64,000 nucleotides of DNA, taken from contig CACDYK010000007.1 of assembly GCA_902556905.1 (NCBI GenBank), positions 1-64,000 of the forward strand, given 5' to 3'. Source of the DNA: an uncultured Pelagibacteraceae bacterium. Lineage in GTDB: Bacteria; Pseudomonadota; Alphaproteobacteria; Pelagibacterales; Pelagibacteraceae. A program made the translations under genes and the position numbers. Of the stretch, positions 44,982 through 55,429 are shown piece after piece. The notes under the pieces are model-generated. The model had not been told where the DNA came from, searched no databases, and saw nothing but the letters and a program-made list of their open reading frames with translations. Within the stretch, counting starts at the first letter, position 1. Every line of letters begins with the position of its first letter.

Positions 44982-46853
44982 ATGAAAAATGATTTATCAT
45001 TCGATGTTGTAGTAATAGGTGGTGGACATGCTGGTTGTGAGGCTGCAGCAGCTTCTGCACGACTAGGAGTTAACACTGCCCTATTCACTCATAAGAAAGA
45101 AACTATTGGAGAGATGTCTTGTAACCCAGCAATTGGTGGTTTGGGTAAAGGTCATTTAGTAAGAGAAATAGATGCCCTTGATGGTGTCATGGGTGAGGTT
45201 GCAGATAAATCGGGTATACAATTTAGATTATTAAATAGAAGTAGAGGTCCAGCAGTAAGAGGACCTAGAACTCAATCTGATAGATCATTATATCGTAAAT
45301 ATATGCAAGAAAAACTTGCAAACTACTGTAATTTAAGCATTTTTTCTGATCCTGTAATAAAGTTTATTTTTGATAAAAATACAATAACTGGCTTCATAAC
45401 TAAAGAAGGTAAAAAAGTTTTATGTTCTAAGCTAATACTAACAACGGGCACTTTTTTAAATGGTTTGATACATATAGGCGATGAAAGAACACCTGCAGGT
45501 AGGTATGATGAGAAACCTTCAACAGGATTAAGTGAACAATTAGAAAAATACAATTTTAAAATAGGAAGATTAAAAACAGGAACCCCTCCCCGACTTGACT
45601 CGAGAACAATTAATTATGAAAATTTAGAAGAACAGTTCGCAGATGATGATCCTTATTTTTTTTCTTTCTTAACTAAAAAAAATATTAATAAACAAGTTTC
45701 ATGTCGTATGACTTACACTAACGATAAGGTTCATAAAATTATTGAAAAAAATTTATCTAAGAGTGCTATGTACTCTGGTAGCATACAAGGTGTTGGACCA
45801 AGATACTGCCCATCTATCGAAGACAAGATAGTAAAATTTGCTGATAAGGGTCGACATCAGATATTTTTAGAGCCTGAAGGGCTTAATGACCATACAATTT
45901 ACCCAAATGGCATCTCAACATCACTTCCAGCTAATGTACAACAAGAAATATGTAACAATATCAATGGTTTAGAGAATGTAACTATTATAAGACCAGGATA
46001 TGCCATAGAATATGACTATATAGATCCAAGAGAACTATTTTTAACGCTTGAGACTAAGAAAATTAGCAATCTTTATCTTGCAGGTCAGATTAATGGAACA
46101 ACAGGATATGAAGAGGCGGCAGCTCAAGGTCTTATCGCAGGGATAAATGCTGCTTTATCTTATAAAAAATTAGAACCCTTTATATTAGATAGATCTGATG
46201 CTTACATAGGGGTAATGATTGATGATTTAGTGACCAAAGGTGTAGCTGAACCATACAGAATGTTTACATCAAGAGCTGAATATAGATTAAGCCTTAGATC
46301 TGATAATGCTGATCAAAGATTAACTGCAAAAGGAATAGAAATTGGATTAATTGGTGATGTCAGAAAAGTTCTTTATCTAGATAAATTCGAGAAAATTAAC
46401 CAAATTAATGTAAAAATGAGTCAATCAACTATATCACCTAATAAAGCTGATGAATTTGGTGTAAAAATAGCAAAAGATGGTGTTTTAAGATCTTCTAATG
46501 AAATATTAACTCAAAAAGAGGTTGATATGAATAAAATTAGGAAAATTTGGACTGATATACCTTTTTTTAGCAAAGAAATTGATGAACAGGTTGAAATTAA
46601 TGCTCATTATAGGGGTTATTTGAAGAAGCAAAAAGCTGATATTCTAGCCTTTAAGAGAGATGAAAACCTTATAATACCCGATAAAATCAACTATGATGGC
46701 CTTTCAGGATTGTCAAATGAGGTAAAAGCTAAATTTAAGCAAATAAAACCAAAAACAATGGGTCAAGCACTGAGAATTGATGGAATTACTCCAGCAGCTG
46801 TATATATTTTGTTGTCACATGTCAAAAGAAAGTCTATTAAGCATATAGCTTAA
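44982..46853 (+). CDS. mnmG: tRNA uridine modification enzyme MnmG
   Basis: A 623-residue FAD enzyme, partner of MnmE. FAD site [57 protein letters not shown] and [11 protein letters not shown], and the C-terminal helical domain with [10 protein letters not shown]. Follows mnmE after 117 bases that may hold a promoter. Overlaps rsmG in TAATG. Confidence 0.98.
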   Translation: MKNDLSFDVVVIGGGHAGCEAAAASARLGVNTALFTHKKETIGEMSCNPAIGGLGKGHLVREIDALDGVMGEVADKSGIQFRLLNRSRGPAVRGPRTQSDRSLYRKYMQEKLANYCNLSIFSDPVIKFIFDKNTITGFITKEGKKVLCSKLILTTGTFLNGLIHIGDERTPAGRYDEKPSTGLSEQLEKYNFKIGRLKTGTPPRLDSRTINYENLEEQFADDDPYFFSFLTKKNINKQVSCRMTYTNDKVHKIIEKNLSKSAMYSGSIQGVGPRYCPSIEDKIVKFADKGRHQIFLEPEGLNDHTIYPNGISTSLPANVQQEICNNINGLENVTIIRPGYAIEYDYIDPRELFLTLETKKISNLYLAGQINGTTGYEEAAAQGLIAGINAALSYKKLEPFILDRSDAYIGVMIDDLVTKGVAEPYRMFTSRAEYRLSLRSDNADQRLTAKGIEIGLIGDVRKVLYLDKFEKINQINVKMSQSTISPNKADEFGVKIAKDGVLRSSNEILTQKEVDMNKIRKIWTDIPFFSKEIDEQVEINAHYRGYLKKQKADILAFKRDENLIIPDKINYDGLSGLSNEVKAKFKQIKPKTMGQALRIDGITPAAVYILLSHVKRKSIKHIA

Positions 46854-47518
46854 TGGATCAAGAAATTTTAAAATCATATTCAAGATTAAATGGTTTAAAT
46901 GTTTCACGTGAAATATTTTTAGACTTTGAAAACTATATATCCATGATTATTGAAAAAAATAAAAAAATTAACATAATCAGCCAAAATACATCATCAAAAA
47001 AGACTATATTTGAACGTCATATTGTTGATTCTGCACAAATCATTGATTTTGTTGACTTTAATAGCAATACAACCACAGATTTAGGATCTGGAGCAGGTTT
47101 TCCGGGGATTGTAGTAGCAATTATACTCAAAAATATGAAAAATAATATGGACGTGCATCTTTATGAAAAAAGCTACCATAAAAGCCGTTTTTTAAAAGAA
47201 GTTTCTGAAAAACTAAATTTAAATACAAAAGTTTTTCAAAAAAATATTTTTGAAGTAAAAAATTTAGAAACAGGTACGGTTATGTCAAGAGCATTCAAGC
47301 CAATGCCAGTGGTTTTAGATTTAGTTTATGAAAATTTTTCCAAATATAAAAATTTAATATTTTTTATGGGCAAGAGTGGAAAAAAAATATTTCAAAAATC
47401 TAAAGATGATTGGAGTTTGGAATATGTAGAAAAAAAAAGTTTAACTAATGAGGATTCATTTTTATTAAATATAAAAAAAATTAGTAAGAAAAATAAAAAA
47501 AGATATAAGAAAAACTAA
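46853..47518 (+). CDS. rsmG: 16S rRNA G527 N7-methyltransferase RsmG
   Basis: A 221-residue SAM methyltransferase. NIISQNT, ERHIVDSAQIIDF, then the SAM site TTDLGSGAGFPGIVVAI, and MSRAFKPM. The C-terminal 12 residues are strongly basic. Codons 16-21 contain a parS-like site. Followed directly by parA with no gap. Confidence 0.96.
   Translation: MDQEILKSYSRLNGLNVSREIFLDFENYISMIIEKNKKINIISQNTSSKKTIFERHIVDSAQIIDFVDFNSNTTTDLGSGAGFPGIVVAIILKNMKNNMDVHLYEKSYHKSRFLKEVSEKLNLNTKVFQKNIFEVKNLETGTVMSRAFKPMPVVLDLVYENFSKYKNLIFFMGKSGKKIFQKSKDDWSLEYVEKKSLTNEDSFLLNIKKISKKNKKRYKKN
46900..46915. other. parS-like centromere site inside rsmG
   Basis: TGTTTCACGTGAAATA matches the chromosomal ParB-binding consensus TGTTTCACGTGAAACA at 15 of 16 positions, with a perfect 14-base palindromic core. 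It lies in the rsmG coding region, encoding part of NVSREI, about 0.6 kb before parA and 1.4 kb before parB. Such sites are usually close to the origin. Confidence 0.85.
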
Positions 47519-48313
47519 ATGCAAATTATTTCAGTAATAAATCAAAAGGGTGGGGTAGGAAAAACAACAACCGTTATAAATTTAGCTGCTGGATTAACTC
47601 AACTTAATAAAAAAATTTTAGTTATTGATTTAGATCCTCAAGGAAATGCCACTACGGGTCTTGGATTATCTAACGTAGACAACTCAAGTGATACAATTTA
47701 TGGTGTACTGAATGGAACTAGACAGATTAATGAGATAATCAAGAGGACACAGTTTGAAAATTTAGATATTATCACCTCTAATGTAGATCTGTCAGGACTT
47801 GAGGTAGAAACGGCTGACGATAGTAATAGAGCATTCATATTAAAGGCTAAATTAACCGCTTATTTAAACAATTCTAGAGGATTATACGACTATGTGTTGA
47901 TTGATTGTCCGCCTTCCTTGAGTCTTCTAACGGTTATGGCGCTCGTCTGCTCAAACTCACTTCTAGTACCCTTGCAAACAGAATTTTTTGCTCTAGAGGG
48001 TTTAACCCAATTAATGAAAACTATTGAAAGGATAAAAGTAAGTTTAAATCCAGATTTAAAAATTCGAGGGATCCTTCTGACCATGTATGACAAAAGAAAT
48101 AAACTTTCTTCACAAGTTGAAAAGGAAGCTAGAGATTATTTTCATGAAAAAGTCTATTCAACTGTAATCCCAAGGAATGTGAGATTGTCTGAGGCACCCT
48201 CACATGGAATGCCAGTTTTAATTTATGACAAATCTTGTCCTGGTAGTAAATCCTATTTTAGTTTTACCGATGAATTTATAAATCAAGAGTCAATAATTGG
48301 GAGTGCTGCATAA
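47519..48313 (+). CDS. parA: Chromosome-partitioning ATPase ParA
   Basis: A 264-residue Walker-type ATPase. Deviant Walker A NQKGGVGKTTTVINLA at residues 7-22, VIDLDPQGNATTGLG, and YVLIDCPPSLSLLTV. Forms DNA-bound gradients that move ParB-parS complexes. Overlaps parB in TAATG. Confidence 0.97.
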   Translation: MQIISVINQKGGVGKTTTVINLAAGLTQLNKKILVIDLDPQGNATTGLGLSNVDNSSDTIYGVLNGTRQINEIIKRTQFENLDIITSNVDLSGLEVETADDSNRAFILKAKLTAYLNNSRGLYDYVLIDCPPSLSLLTVMALVCSNSLLVPLQTEFFALEGLTQLMKTIERIKVSLNPDLKIRGILLTMYDKRNKLSSQVEKEARDYFHEKVYSTVIPRNVRLSEAPSHGMPVLIYDKSCPGSKSYFSFTDEFINQESIIGSAA

Positions 48314-49155
48314 TGGATAAAATTAAAAAGGGTCTTGGAAGAGGTTTATCATCGCTAATTGGTGAAACTAAAGTAGAGGTTCAAAAAAACCAATTACCAG
48401 TAAGCGACTTAATACCCAATAAATACCAACCAAGAAAAAATTTTGATGAGGTAAACTTAGAAGATTTAACAAATTCTATAAAAGAAAGAGGAATTATTCA
48501 GCCGATCATAGTTAGAAAATCAAATAGTGAAAATTCAAAATTTGAAATAATTGCAGGTGAGAGAAGATGGCTAGCGGCACAGAGAGTGGGTATTCATAAT
48601 GTTCCTGTAGTAATCACAGAGGCAGATGATCTAAAATCTTTAGAATTTGCAATTGTTGAAAATGTTCAAAGACATGATTTAAACCCACTAGAAGAAGCCC
48701 AAGGTTATAAAAAATTAATTGATGAATTTTCTTATGATCAAGAAAAAGTATCAAAATTTATAGGTAAAAGTAGAAGCTATATAGCTAATTCATTAAGAAT
48801 ATTAACTCTACCAACTGAAGTTATAAAACTAATAGAGACACAAAAATTAACTGCAGGTCACGCAAAAATTTTAGTTGGATTAGAAAATGCATCTTTTGTT
48901 GCAAATAAAATTATTGAAAAAAAATTATCTGTAAGACAAGCAGAAAAATTTGTTCAATTATTTAAAAAGAACAGACAAAATTCAAAGATAACAAAAGATA
49001 CAAATATTATTGCTCTTGAACTTTCAGTATCAAATAAAATAGGATTAAATGTTGAAATTCAAAACAGTAAGAGAAATAAAGGAAAAATCTCCTTTGAATA
49101 TAAAGATCTAGATCAGTTAAATAAAATTATAGATATAATTAAATCTAACTATTAG
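48313..49155 (+). CDS. parB: Chromosome-partitioning protein ParB
   Basis: A 280-residue CTPase and DNA clamp. GLGRGLSSLIGE at the start (ParA-contact), PNKYQPRKNFD, the CTP-binding GERRWLAAQ and ENVQRHDLNPLEEA, the HTH QEKVSKFIGKSRSYIANSLR, and a C-terminal dimer domain. It should bind the parS-like site at 46900. Confidence 0.97.
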   Translation: MDKIKKGLGRGLSSLIGETKVEVQKNQLPVSDLIPNKYQPRKNFDEVNLEDLTNSIKERGIIQPIIVRKSNSENSKFEIIAGERRWLAAQRVGIHNVPVVITEADDLKSLEFAIVENVQRHDLNPLEEAQGYKKLIDEFSYDQEKVSKFIGKSRSYIANSLRILTLPTEVIKLIETQKLTAGHAKILVGLENASFVANKIIEKKLSVRQAEKFVQLFKKNRQNSKITKDTNIIALELSVSNKIGLNVEIQNSKRNKGKISFEYKDLDQLNKIIDIIKSNY

Positions 49156-49156
49156 C

Positions 49157-50137
49157 TTAAGCAGAAGACTGGCTTAATATAAAATCTGTAATTAAATTTA
49201 TTGAATTATTTAGATTTTTTTTAATCTGTAATTCAGTCTCACTTAGTGCATAGATTAGTTGTTTAATGTTTTTTGGGGTCCACTTATAAATCTGCAGTTT
49301 TGTTATTTCTTTTTCTTTCCAAAAAATAGGTGGTTTTGCTGAGGAAATTGTTAAATCTATATTTTTATTTATCTCAAATGCTTTTGATAATGCCAATAAT
49401 TTTTTTGCTTTAATTATAAAGGATCTAATAATCATAACACAGTCATCATTACTAAAATTATTTTCATTTAAAATACTAATTATTTTCTTTTTGTTTTTTG
49501 CAAGGCAATTATCAATAAGTTCGGAAACGTTGTGGTTTTCGCTTAAATTGATCAGTTTAGATATATTCTTATTGTCAATTTTTTTTCCATTCATACTAAA
49601 ATATTCAATTTTTTTAAGTTCATTAATGAGATTTTCTCTGTCCCCACTACATTTGCTTACTATCAAGTTTATATTCGAAGATGAAATTGAAATTTTTTTA
49701 TCTTTTAAAAAATTATATACAAATTTAGATAATGTTTGATTATTATCAGGATAAAAGGGGACACAAACTAATGTTTTATTTTTTTCAAAAAAAGATCTCA
49801 ATTTTGATTTTTTTTCTAAATTATTTGAAATTAAAATAATTGTTGTATCTTCTAAGTTTTTCGAGTGTAAAATTTCTAATATTTTTAAAATTTTATCTGT
49901 AGCTCTTTTAATAACAAAAAATTTTTCTTGTTCAAAAAGAGATTTAGATAAAATGTTTTCAATAAAATTATTCTCATTATCTAAAATTTCTTTTTCTTCA
50001 TAGTTCGAAATATTTTTTTTATTTTTAATTAAGAAATCAAGGGTTTCATTTTTTAAACCCTCATTCTTTCCATAAAATAATATTAGATGATTAATACTTG
50101 GATTAATTTTGTTAATCTCAAAAGATTTTAAAATCAT
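49157..50137 (-). CDS. holA: DNA polymerase III delta subunit HolA
   Basis: A 326-residue clamp-loader subunit. The fold is recognised from LILFYGKNEGLKNE, the residues around NLINELKKIEYFS, and the C-terminal SETELQIKKNLNN, plus its fixed place between parB and lptE-leuS in alphaproteobacteria. The sequence is divergent and Lys/Asn-rich. Overlaps lptE by 4 bases. Confidence 0.88.
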   Translation of the reverse strand: MILKSFEINKINPSINHLILFYGKNEGLKNETLDFLIKNKKNISNYEEKEILDNENNFIENILSKSLFEQEKFFVIKRATDKILKILEILHSKNLEDTTIILISNNLEKKSKLRSFFEKNKTLVCVPFYPDNNQTLSKFVYNFLKDKKISISSSNINLIVSKCSGDRENLINELKKIEYFSMNGKKIDNKNISKLINLSENHNVSELIDNCLAKNKKKIISILNENNFSNDDCVMIIRSFIIKAKKLLALSKAFEINKNIDLTISSAKPPIFWKEKEITKLQIYKWTPKNIKQLIYALSETELQIKKNLNNSINLITDFILSQSSA

Positions 50138-50586
50138 TGATTAATAGTTAATTCTGCTAAAAGCTTACTAGATATTGAAGAAGCAAAACTTTGTTTTACA
50201 GATTTTTCAAGTCTAGCTTCTTCAAATTTATCATCCATACTGTCTATAATCTTTTTTTCATTAATCTTTATATTTTTATTATTTGATTTTATTGAAAAGA
50301 TTACTTCTGCTTCAAGTTTGTAGCTAGTCACTTTTCCAGTACTATCTTTGGTTAAAATATTTTTTTCATACTTACTTTGTGCTTTCAAGAAAATCTTGTT
50401 ATCAACTTTTTCATTTTTGTATTTATTTAGATTTATCTTTAAAAAATTATTGAGCTGTCTGTCACCGGTATAATCAACATTTTCAATTGAAAAATTGACA
50501 TTACTATTATTATAATAAATTGGTGAAAATCCACAACTAGTCAAAAAAAGTATAAGTGATATGATTATAGTATTTTTTTTTGACAT
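50134..50586 (-). CDS. lptE: LPS-assembly lipoprotein LptE-like
   Basis: A 150-residue lipoprotein: a signal peptide ending LFLTSC (lipobox Cys at residue 17), then GFSPIYYNN, a typical start of alphaproteobacterial LptE-like proteins. It would plug LptD in the outer membrane during LPS delivery. The body is too divergent to judge alone; position between leuS and holA supports it. Confidence 0.82.
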   Translation of the reverse strand: MSKKNTIIISLILFLTSCGFSPIYYNNSNVNFSIENVDYTGDRQLNNFLKINLNKYKNEKVDNKIFLKAQSKYEKNILTKDSTGKVTSYKLEAEVIFSIKSNNKNIKINEKKIIDSMDDKFEEARLEKSVKQSFASSISSKLLAELTINQ

Positions 50587-50587
50587 C

Positions 50588-53122
50588 TTAATTTGTAATT
50601 ATATTTATTAATTTATTAGGTATAAAAATTTTTTTCTTAATATTTTTATTATTTAAAAATTTATTTAATTTAGTATCTTCTTTAATTTTTTCTATTAATA
50701 AGTCTTCACTAGTATTTTTTTCTGTTTCAATAATTTTTCTAGTTTTACCATTAAATTGAATAATAAATTTTATATGGTCCTCTAATAAATAATTTTCATC
50801 TACATCGGGCCAAGATAATTTTTCTTTAATATTCATCATTTCCAAACATTCACATGAAAAATGAGGTATTATAGGGCTCATTGCAATTAAAATTTTTTTA
50901 TAATTTTTAATTAATTTTTTTTTTTCTATTTTACTTAATATTATCTTATTTAGTGCGGTATAAATTTCATGCAAGTTGGCAATTATTTTATTGTATGAAA
51001 AATTCTCAATATTGTGAGTAATTTCTTTTATAAATTTATTTGTTATTTTTTCTAACTCGTTGTTTTCATTTAAAGGATGATTTTTGCTTATTTCTTCATT
51101 AATTTTTTCATTTAAAACCCATAACTTCTGAACAAATTTATAGGATGATTTAATGCCCTCATCTGACCATTGGACATCTTTCTCAGGTGGGCTATCTGAT
51201 AGAATAAATAATCTAACAGAGTCAGCTCCATAATCTTTTATAATTATTTCAGGATCGATAGTATTTTTTTTTGATTTTGACATTGACTCCGAAGGCCCAA
51301 CTTTGACAGGTTCTTCATTATTCTTTAGAAATTTTTTTCCATCTATGGTAATAAGCTCATCTGGACTGACCCAATTATTGTTTTTATCTTTATATGTTTC
51401 ATGACAAACCATACCCTGAGTAAATAAACCACTAAAAGGTTCTTTCAAATCGAATGAGTCATTTTTATATGATAAAGCTTGCATAAAAAATCTAGAGTAT
51501 AAAAGGTGCAGAATAGCATGTTCTACACCGCCAATGTATTGATCTACAGGCATCCAATACTTAATTTCATCAGATTTAAATCCATAACTATTATTTTGAG
51601 GCGAACAAAATCTTAAAAAATACCAGGAGGAGTCAACAAAAGTATCAAGAGTATCTGTTTCTCTAGTACATTTTTTTCCATCAATTGTAATATTTTTCCA
51701 TTCTTTCATTTCATCAAGTGGATTTCCAGCTGAACTCAATTGATCAATTTTTGGTAACTGAACTGGTAACATTTCTCGAGGAATTTTAACTGGATTATTG
51801 TCTTCATCATATGCAATTGGTATTGGACATCCCCAGTATCTTTGGCGTGAAATACCCCAATCTTTTAATCTATAATTAGTTTTTTTTTGACCTATATTAT
51901 TTTCTTCTAAGTAATTAATTGTCTTAGAGATGGACTCATCTGGAACTTTTAGATCATTTAAAAATTTTGAATTAAATAAATAACCAGAGTCTGTAAAAGC
52001 TTTATCATCAATTGAAAAAACTTTATCTTTTTTGGGTCTGACAACTGGTGTAATTTTTAGATTATATTTTATTGCAAAATCTAAATCTCTTTGATCGTGT
52101 GCGGGGCACCCAAATACAGCACCTAATCCGTAATCCATCAAAACAAAATTAGCAAAATAAACAGGTACTTTTATGTTTTCGTCTAAAGGATTAATTGCTA
52201 ATAAATCGGTTTTAAAACCAAGTTTATCAGCTGCTGCAATCGACTCTTCTGTAGTTCCAGTTTTAGAACACTCTTTTTTAAATTTAATAAATTCAAGATC
52301 ATCTGCATAGAATTTTGCAATTGAATGATCAACTGAAACTGCTAAAAAAGACATGCCAAATAAGGTATCTGGTCTAGTAGTATAGCATGCTATTTCACTA
52401 ATATCTTTTTTTGACTCAATCTTAAATTTTATCTCACAACCAAAAGATTTCCCTATCCAATTTTTTTGCATTACTTTAACTTTATTTGGCCAATTTTTGA
52501 GAGTGTCTAAACTTTCTAGAAGTTCTTTTGAAAATTTAGTGATTTTAAAAAACCATTGATTAAGCTTTTTTCTTTCAACAATTGCCCCTGATCTCCACCC
52601 TTTACCATCTATTACTTGTTCGTTAGCTAAAACAGTATTGTCTACTGGATCCCAATTTACATAACTTTCTTTCCTGTAGACTAATCCTTTATCATAAAGT
52701 TCTAAGAAAAATTCTTGCTGATGTTTATAATAATCGGGCGAACAGGTAGAAATCTCTTTATCCCAATCTATTGATAAGCCAAGTTTTTTTAGTTGTATTT
52801 TCATTACTGAAATATTTTTTTCAGTCCATGTTTTAGGGTCTAATTTGTTTTGTCTAGCTGCATTTTCTGCTGGCATACCAAAAGAATCCCAACCCATTGG
52901 ATGAAGCACATTATAGTCTTGCAAAGTCTTATATCTTGCTAGCACATCTCCGATTGTATAATTTCTAACATGGCCCATATGGATTTTTCCAGATGGATAA
53001 GGAAACATTTCAAGGCAGTAAAATTTTTTTTTGTTCTTATCTACTTTTGTTGAAAAAGTTTTTTCACTTTCCCAAATTTTTTGCCATTTAGACTCTGTCT
53101 CTTTAAAATTATATCTTTCCAC
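50588..53122 (-). CDS. leuS: Leucyl-tRNA synthetase LeuS
   Basis: An 844-residue class I synthetase. HIGH motif in [20 protein letters not shown], editing domain (about residues 225-420) with [14 protein letters not shown] motif in SMSKSKKN. Starts at GTG (53120-53122); no ATG is available before [17 protein letters not shown]. Spaced one base from lptE. Confidence 0.98.
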   Translation of the reverse strand: MERYNFKETESKWQKIWESEKTFSTKVDKNKKKFYCLEMFPYPSGKIHMGHVRNYTIGDVLARYKTLQDYNVLHPMGWDSFGMPAENAARQNKLDPKTWTEKNISVMKIQLKKLGLSIDWDKEISTCSPDYYKHQQEFFLELYDKGLVYRKESYVNWDPVDNTVLANEQVIDGKGWRSGAIVERKKLNQWFFKITKFSKELLESLDTLKNWPNKVKVMQKNWIGKSFGCEIKFKIESKKDISEIACYTTRPDTLFGMSFLAVSVDHSIAKFYADDLEFIKFKKECSKTGTTEESIAAADKLGFKTDLLAINPLDENIKVPVYFANFVLMDYGLGAVFGCPAHDQRDLDFAIKYNLKITPVVRPKKDKVFSIDDKAFTDSGYLFNSKFLNDLKVPDESISKTINYLEENNIGQKKTNYRLKDWGISRQRYWGCPIPIAYDEDNNPVKIPREMLPVQLPKIDQLSSAGNPLDEMKEWKNITIDGKKCTRETDTLDTFVDSSWYFLRFCSPQNNSYGFKSDEIKYWMPVDQYIGGVEHAILHLLYSRFFMQALSYKNDSFDLKEPFSGLFTQGMVCHETYKDKNNNWVSPDELITIDGKKFLKNNEEPVKVGPSESMSKSKKNTIDPEIIIKDYGADSVRLFILSDSPPEKDVQWSDEGIKSSYKFVQKLWVLNEKINEEISKNHPLNENNELEKITNKFIKEITHNIENFSYNKIIANLHEIYTALNKIILSKIEKKKLIKNYKKILIAMSPIIPHFSCECLEMMNIKEKLSWPDVDENYLLEDHIKFIIQFNGKTRKIIETEKNTSEDLLIEKIKEDTKLNKFLNNKNIKKKIFIPNKLINIITN

Positions 53123-53164
53123 AAAATTAATTATTTTCTATGACTACAGTTTTTTAATAATTAT

Positions 53165-53719
53165 TTATTTTTTCTTTTTCTCTTTTTCTTTTTTCTCTTT
53201 TTTATAAATGGTCGCTTTTTTTAATATTTCTTTTCTTAATTCACTTACTATAGATTTGTTTGAATCAATATATTTGCAATTAACTAAGGTTTCTTTACAT
53301 ATTCTAGTAAAAATTTTTATATCTAAAGCATCAGATCTAATTTCATTTGTAAGAAATCGAATTGTGATTTTTATACTTTCATTTTGTTCTTTTTCATTTG
53401 AGTACCAATCTGTGATAATAATTCCTCCACTGTAATTTACCGAAGTAAGAGGCATGAAATCAATGACATCAAGAGAAGCTCTCCATAATTCATTGGAACT
53501 TGCAAATTCAAAAACACCTCCTTTAGGAGATTTAAATGCATCATTGATCTTAAAACCACGACCTTCTTCAAGATTTTTTTTAACTCTTAGCTTAGGATCA
53601 TCCGGAAATTTCCTTGCATCACCCCCAATTTTTCCGTTACATCCATTAAGTAAAAGCGCAGATAATATGAAGAAAAAAAATATTTTTGTAAACGATACCT
53701 GGTGAAATTTCTTATTCAT
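53165..53719 (-). CDS. DUF3576 lipoprotein
   Basis: A 184-residue predicted lipoprotein: hydrophobic signal and lipobox LLNGC (Cys 27), then a DUF3576-like body with FKINDAFKSPKGGVFEF, LWRASLDVIDFMPLTSVNYSGG and ITDWYS, and a tail of almost pure Lys/Glu. In alphaproteobacteria this family precedes leuS, as here. Function unknown. Divergent from the porin. Confidence 0.85.
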   Translation of the reverse strand: MNKKFHQVSFTKIFFFFILSALLLNGCNGKIGGDARKFPDDPKLRVKKNLEEGRGFKINDAFKSPKGGVFEFASSNELWRASLDVIDFMPLTSVNYSGGIIITDWYSNEKEQNESIKITIRFLTNEIRSDALDIKIFTRICKETLVNCKYIDSNKSIVSELRKEILKKATIYKKEKKEKEKKKK

Positions 53720-53913
53720 TTATTCTCGCTTATACAGCATAAATTTTCAAAATTACTAAATATATCTAAATAAATGGAGAAAAGTGATGCATAAATGCAA
53801 CACTTATGGTTTTTTTAACAACAATTATGAATTTTAGGAAAAATTTTTAGTAAAAATGCTAATAACACAGTGTTTATTATTAATAATTAACATTTAACAA
53901 AGGAGTAATTAAT
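53720..53913. promoter_or_regulatory. Intergenic regulatory region of the porin and DUF3576 genes
   Basis: 194 bases without a gene, the second-longest gap of the window. It holds the inverted repeat at 53782-53805, runs of T and A, and a good ribosome site AGGAG at 53901-53905 for the porin. Promoters for both divergent genes should be here; I could not fix -35 and -10 boxes with confidence. Confidence 0.5.
53782..53805. repeat. Near-perfect inverted repeat upstream of the porin
   Basis: AAGTGATGCAT (53782-53792) and ATGCAACACTT (53795-53805) pair at 10 of 11 positions around a 2-base centre. It is about 110 bases before the porin ATG and is followed by a run of seven T. It could be a regulator operator or, on the + strand, a weak terminator or attenuator. 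Confidence 0.5.
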
Positions 53914-54849
53914 ATGAACATTAAAAAAATAGGTTTGACTGCTTTAGCAGCGTCACTTGTTTCTGTATCGGCTCATGCTGGTGCTATGTCAGTGGCTGGT
54001 GGAGCATCAATTGGTGTTAAAAACAACGCTGGATCTGATGGTGGTAAATCAATCACTATGGGTAACCAGTTAACTTTCACTGGTGGTGGAGAGTTAGATA
54101 ACGGTCTAAACGTAGCTTTATCTTTCATAATTGACCAAGCTGATGGTGTAACAGCTGGAACAGCTCCGTTTGATAGTCACTCAATCACAATTAGCTCAGA
54201 TGCTATGGGATCTATAGTTATTGCTGGTGAAGGTGCTGGAAATGCTCAATCAGCTTTAGATACTACAGCTGCTGGAGATATCTGGGATAACGGCTTTTCA
54301 TATACTGCTATGGCTGGATCTGACGCTTCTTCAAGCTCAATAAACTACACTCTACCTACTTTGATGGATGACTTGTCTGTCTCTGCTTCGTACAGTCCAA
54401 GTGGAGCAGCTGTAGAGTCGACTACTGCAATAGCTTTCACTTATACAGGTGTTGAAGGTTTATCAGTGAGTTATGGTTCAGGTGAAGCTGGCTCAACAAC
54501 AGCTACTGCATCAGGTGATGTAACAACTGTTAAAGGTTCTTACGCGATAGGATCATTCACAGCTGCTTACTCAAACACTGAGTCTGATAAAGATAGCACT
54601 GGTACAGATGAAGAGATGACTTCATTTAAACTTTCATACACAGTAACTGATGATTTATCTATTAGTTATGGTGAAGAAGTTCACGAAACATCTGGTCAAG
54701 CTACTGATGAAGAGTTTGAACAACTTTCTGTATCATACACAACTGGTGGTATGACACTTACAGCTTCTCAAACTGATGCTTCTGGACTTGGAAATAGTGC
54801 AGGAACTACAGGTGAAAGATGGAAATTAGGTGCTTCATTTGCATTCTAA
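53914..54849 (+). CDS. Major outer-membrane porin
   Basis: A 311-residue beta-barrel. Signal peptide MNIKKIGLTALAASLVSVSA cut after AHA, then alternating strands with Gly, Thr, Ser and Tyr, ending in KLGASFAF with the C-terminal Phe needed for barrel assembly. It resembles alphaproteobacterial porins of the Porin_4 type. Codon choice differs from its neighbours (many GCT, GGT, TCA and fewer AAA-rich runs), and it has a strong ribosome site and a strong terminator: signs of very high expression. Confidence 0.88.
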   Translation: MNIKKIGLTALAASLVSVSAHAGAMSVAGGASIGVKNNAGSDGGKSITMGNQLTFTGGGELDNGLNVALSFIIDQADGVTAGTAPFDSHSITISSDAMGSIVIAGEGAGNAQSALDTTAAGDIWDNGFSYTAMAGSDASSSSINYTLPTLMDDLSVSASYSPSGAAVESTTAIAFTYTGVEGLSVSYGSGEAGSTTATASGDVTTVKGSYAIGSFTAAYSNTESDKDSTGTDEEMTSFKLSYTVTDDLSISYGEEVHETSGQATDEEFEQLSVSYTTGGMTLTASQTDASGLGNSAGTTGERWKLGASFAF

Positions 54850-54873
54850 TTAAATCTAGATAAAAATATTAAA

Positions 54874-54900
54874 GGGCCCCTTTTTAGGGGCCTTTTTTTT
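54874..54900. terminator. Strong rho-independent terminator after the porin
   Basis: GGCCCCT (54875-54881) pairs with AGGGGCC (54886-54892) around a TTTT loop, followed by eight T. It serves the porin. Its T run reaches the stop codon of the convergent gene at 54899, so the hairpin may also end that transcript, though the T run on that side is short. Confidence 0.93.
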
Positions 54901-55429
54901 ATTCAAAATAAGATATTCCAGCAAAGTCAGATCGATTTATTAGAGAAAGTTTTTTTTTATTTTTATTTGAAATTCCACCAAGTATGACAACGTTTTTTTT
55001 GGTTAGTTTAGAGAGTAATTTGAATTTATTTATTCCTAGAAAGTTTTTATTTTTTTTAAACAAAGAAGATAAAAAAATCTTTCTTACATTTTGATTTTCT
55101 TTTGTTCTGATTTCTTTAAGATTATGAGCAGATCCAACTATTTTAAAGTTTTGTTTATAAGAGTAAGCCAAATGTTTTAAGCTTTTATTAAAAGCTGGGA
55201 TATAAACTCCATCTAAATCTAGTTTAATTGCCATCTTAACATTATTTGATAAATAAAACTTAATAGATTTTTTTTTACAATATTTTTTAATTTTTAGAAT
55301 AAGCGTCTCGTTTAATGTTTTTGTTGAATAGTTTCTGTAAATTATTGTAGTTTGTTTATCTTGTTTATCGATATTAATTGTGTCAAATTTGTTAATAAAG
55401 TAATATTTTCTGATCATATTTATATGCAT
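54899..55429 (-). CDS. Thiamine-phosphate-synthase-like TIM barrel protein
   Basis: A 176-residue protein related to ThiE/TenI: LDLDGVYIPAF corresponds to the ADGVHLGQ motif, IVGSAHNLKEI to the GxSxH motif, and VVILGGISNKNKKKL to the C-terminal phosphate-binding Gly. It is shorter and more divergent than typical ThiE (about 210), with several family residues changed, so enzyme activity is uncertain. Starts are at 55429 (preferred) or 55417. Divergent from yggS with no space between them. Confidence 0.7.
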   Translation of the reverse strand: MHINMIRKYYFINKFDTINIDKQDKQTTIIYRNYSTKTLNETLILKIKKYCKKKSIKFYLSNNVKMAIKLDLDGVYIPAFNKSLKHLAYSYKQNFKIVGSAHNLKEIRTKENQNVRKIFLSSLFKKNKNFLGINKFKLLSKLTKKNVVILGGISNKNKKKLSLINRSDFAGISYFE

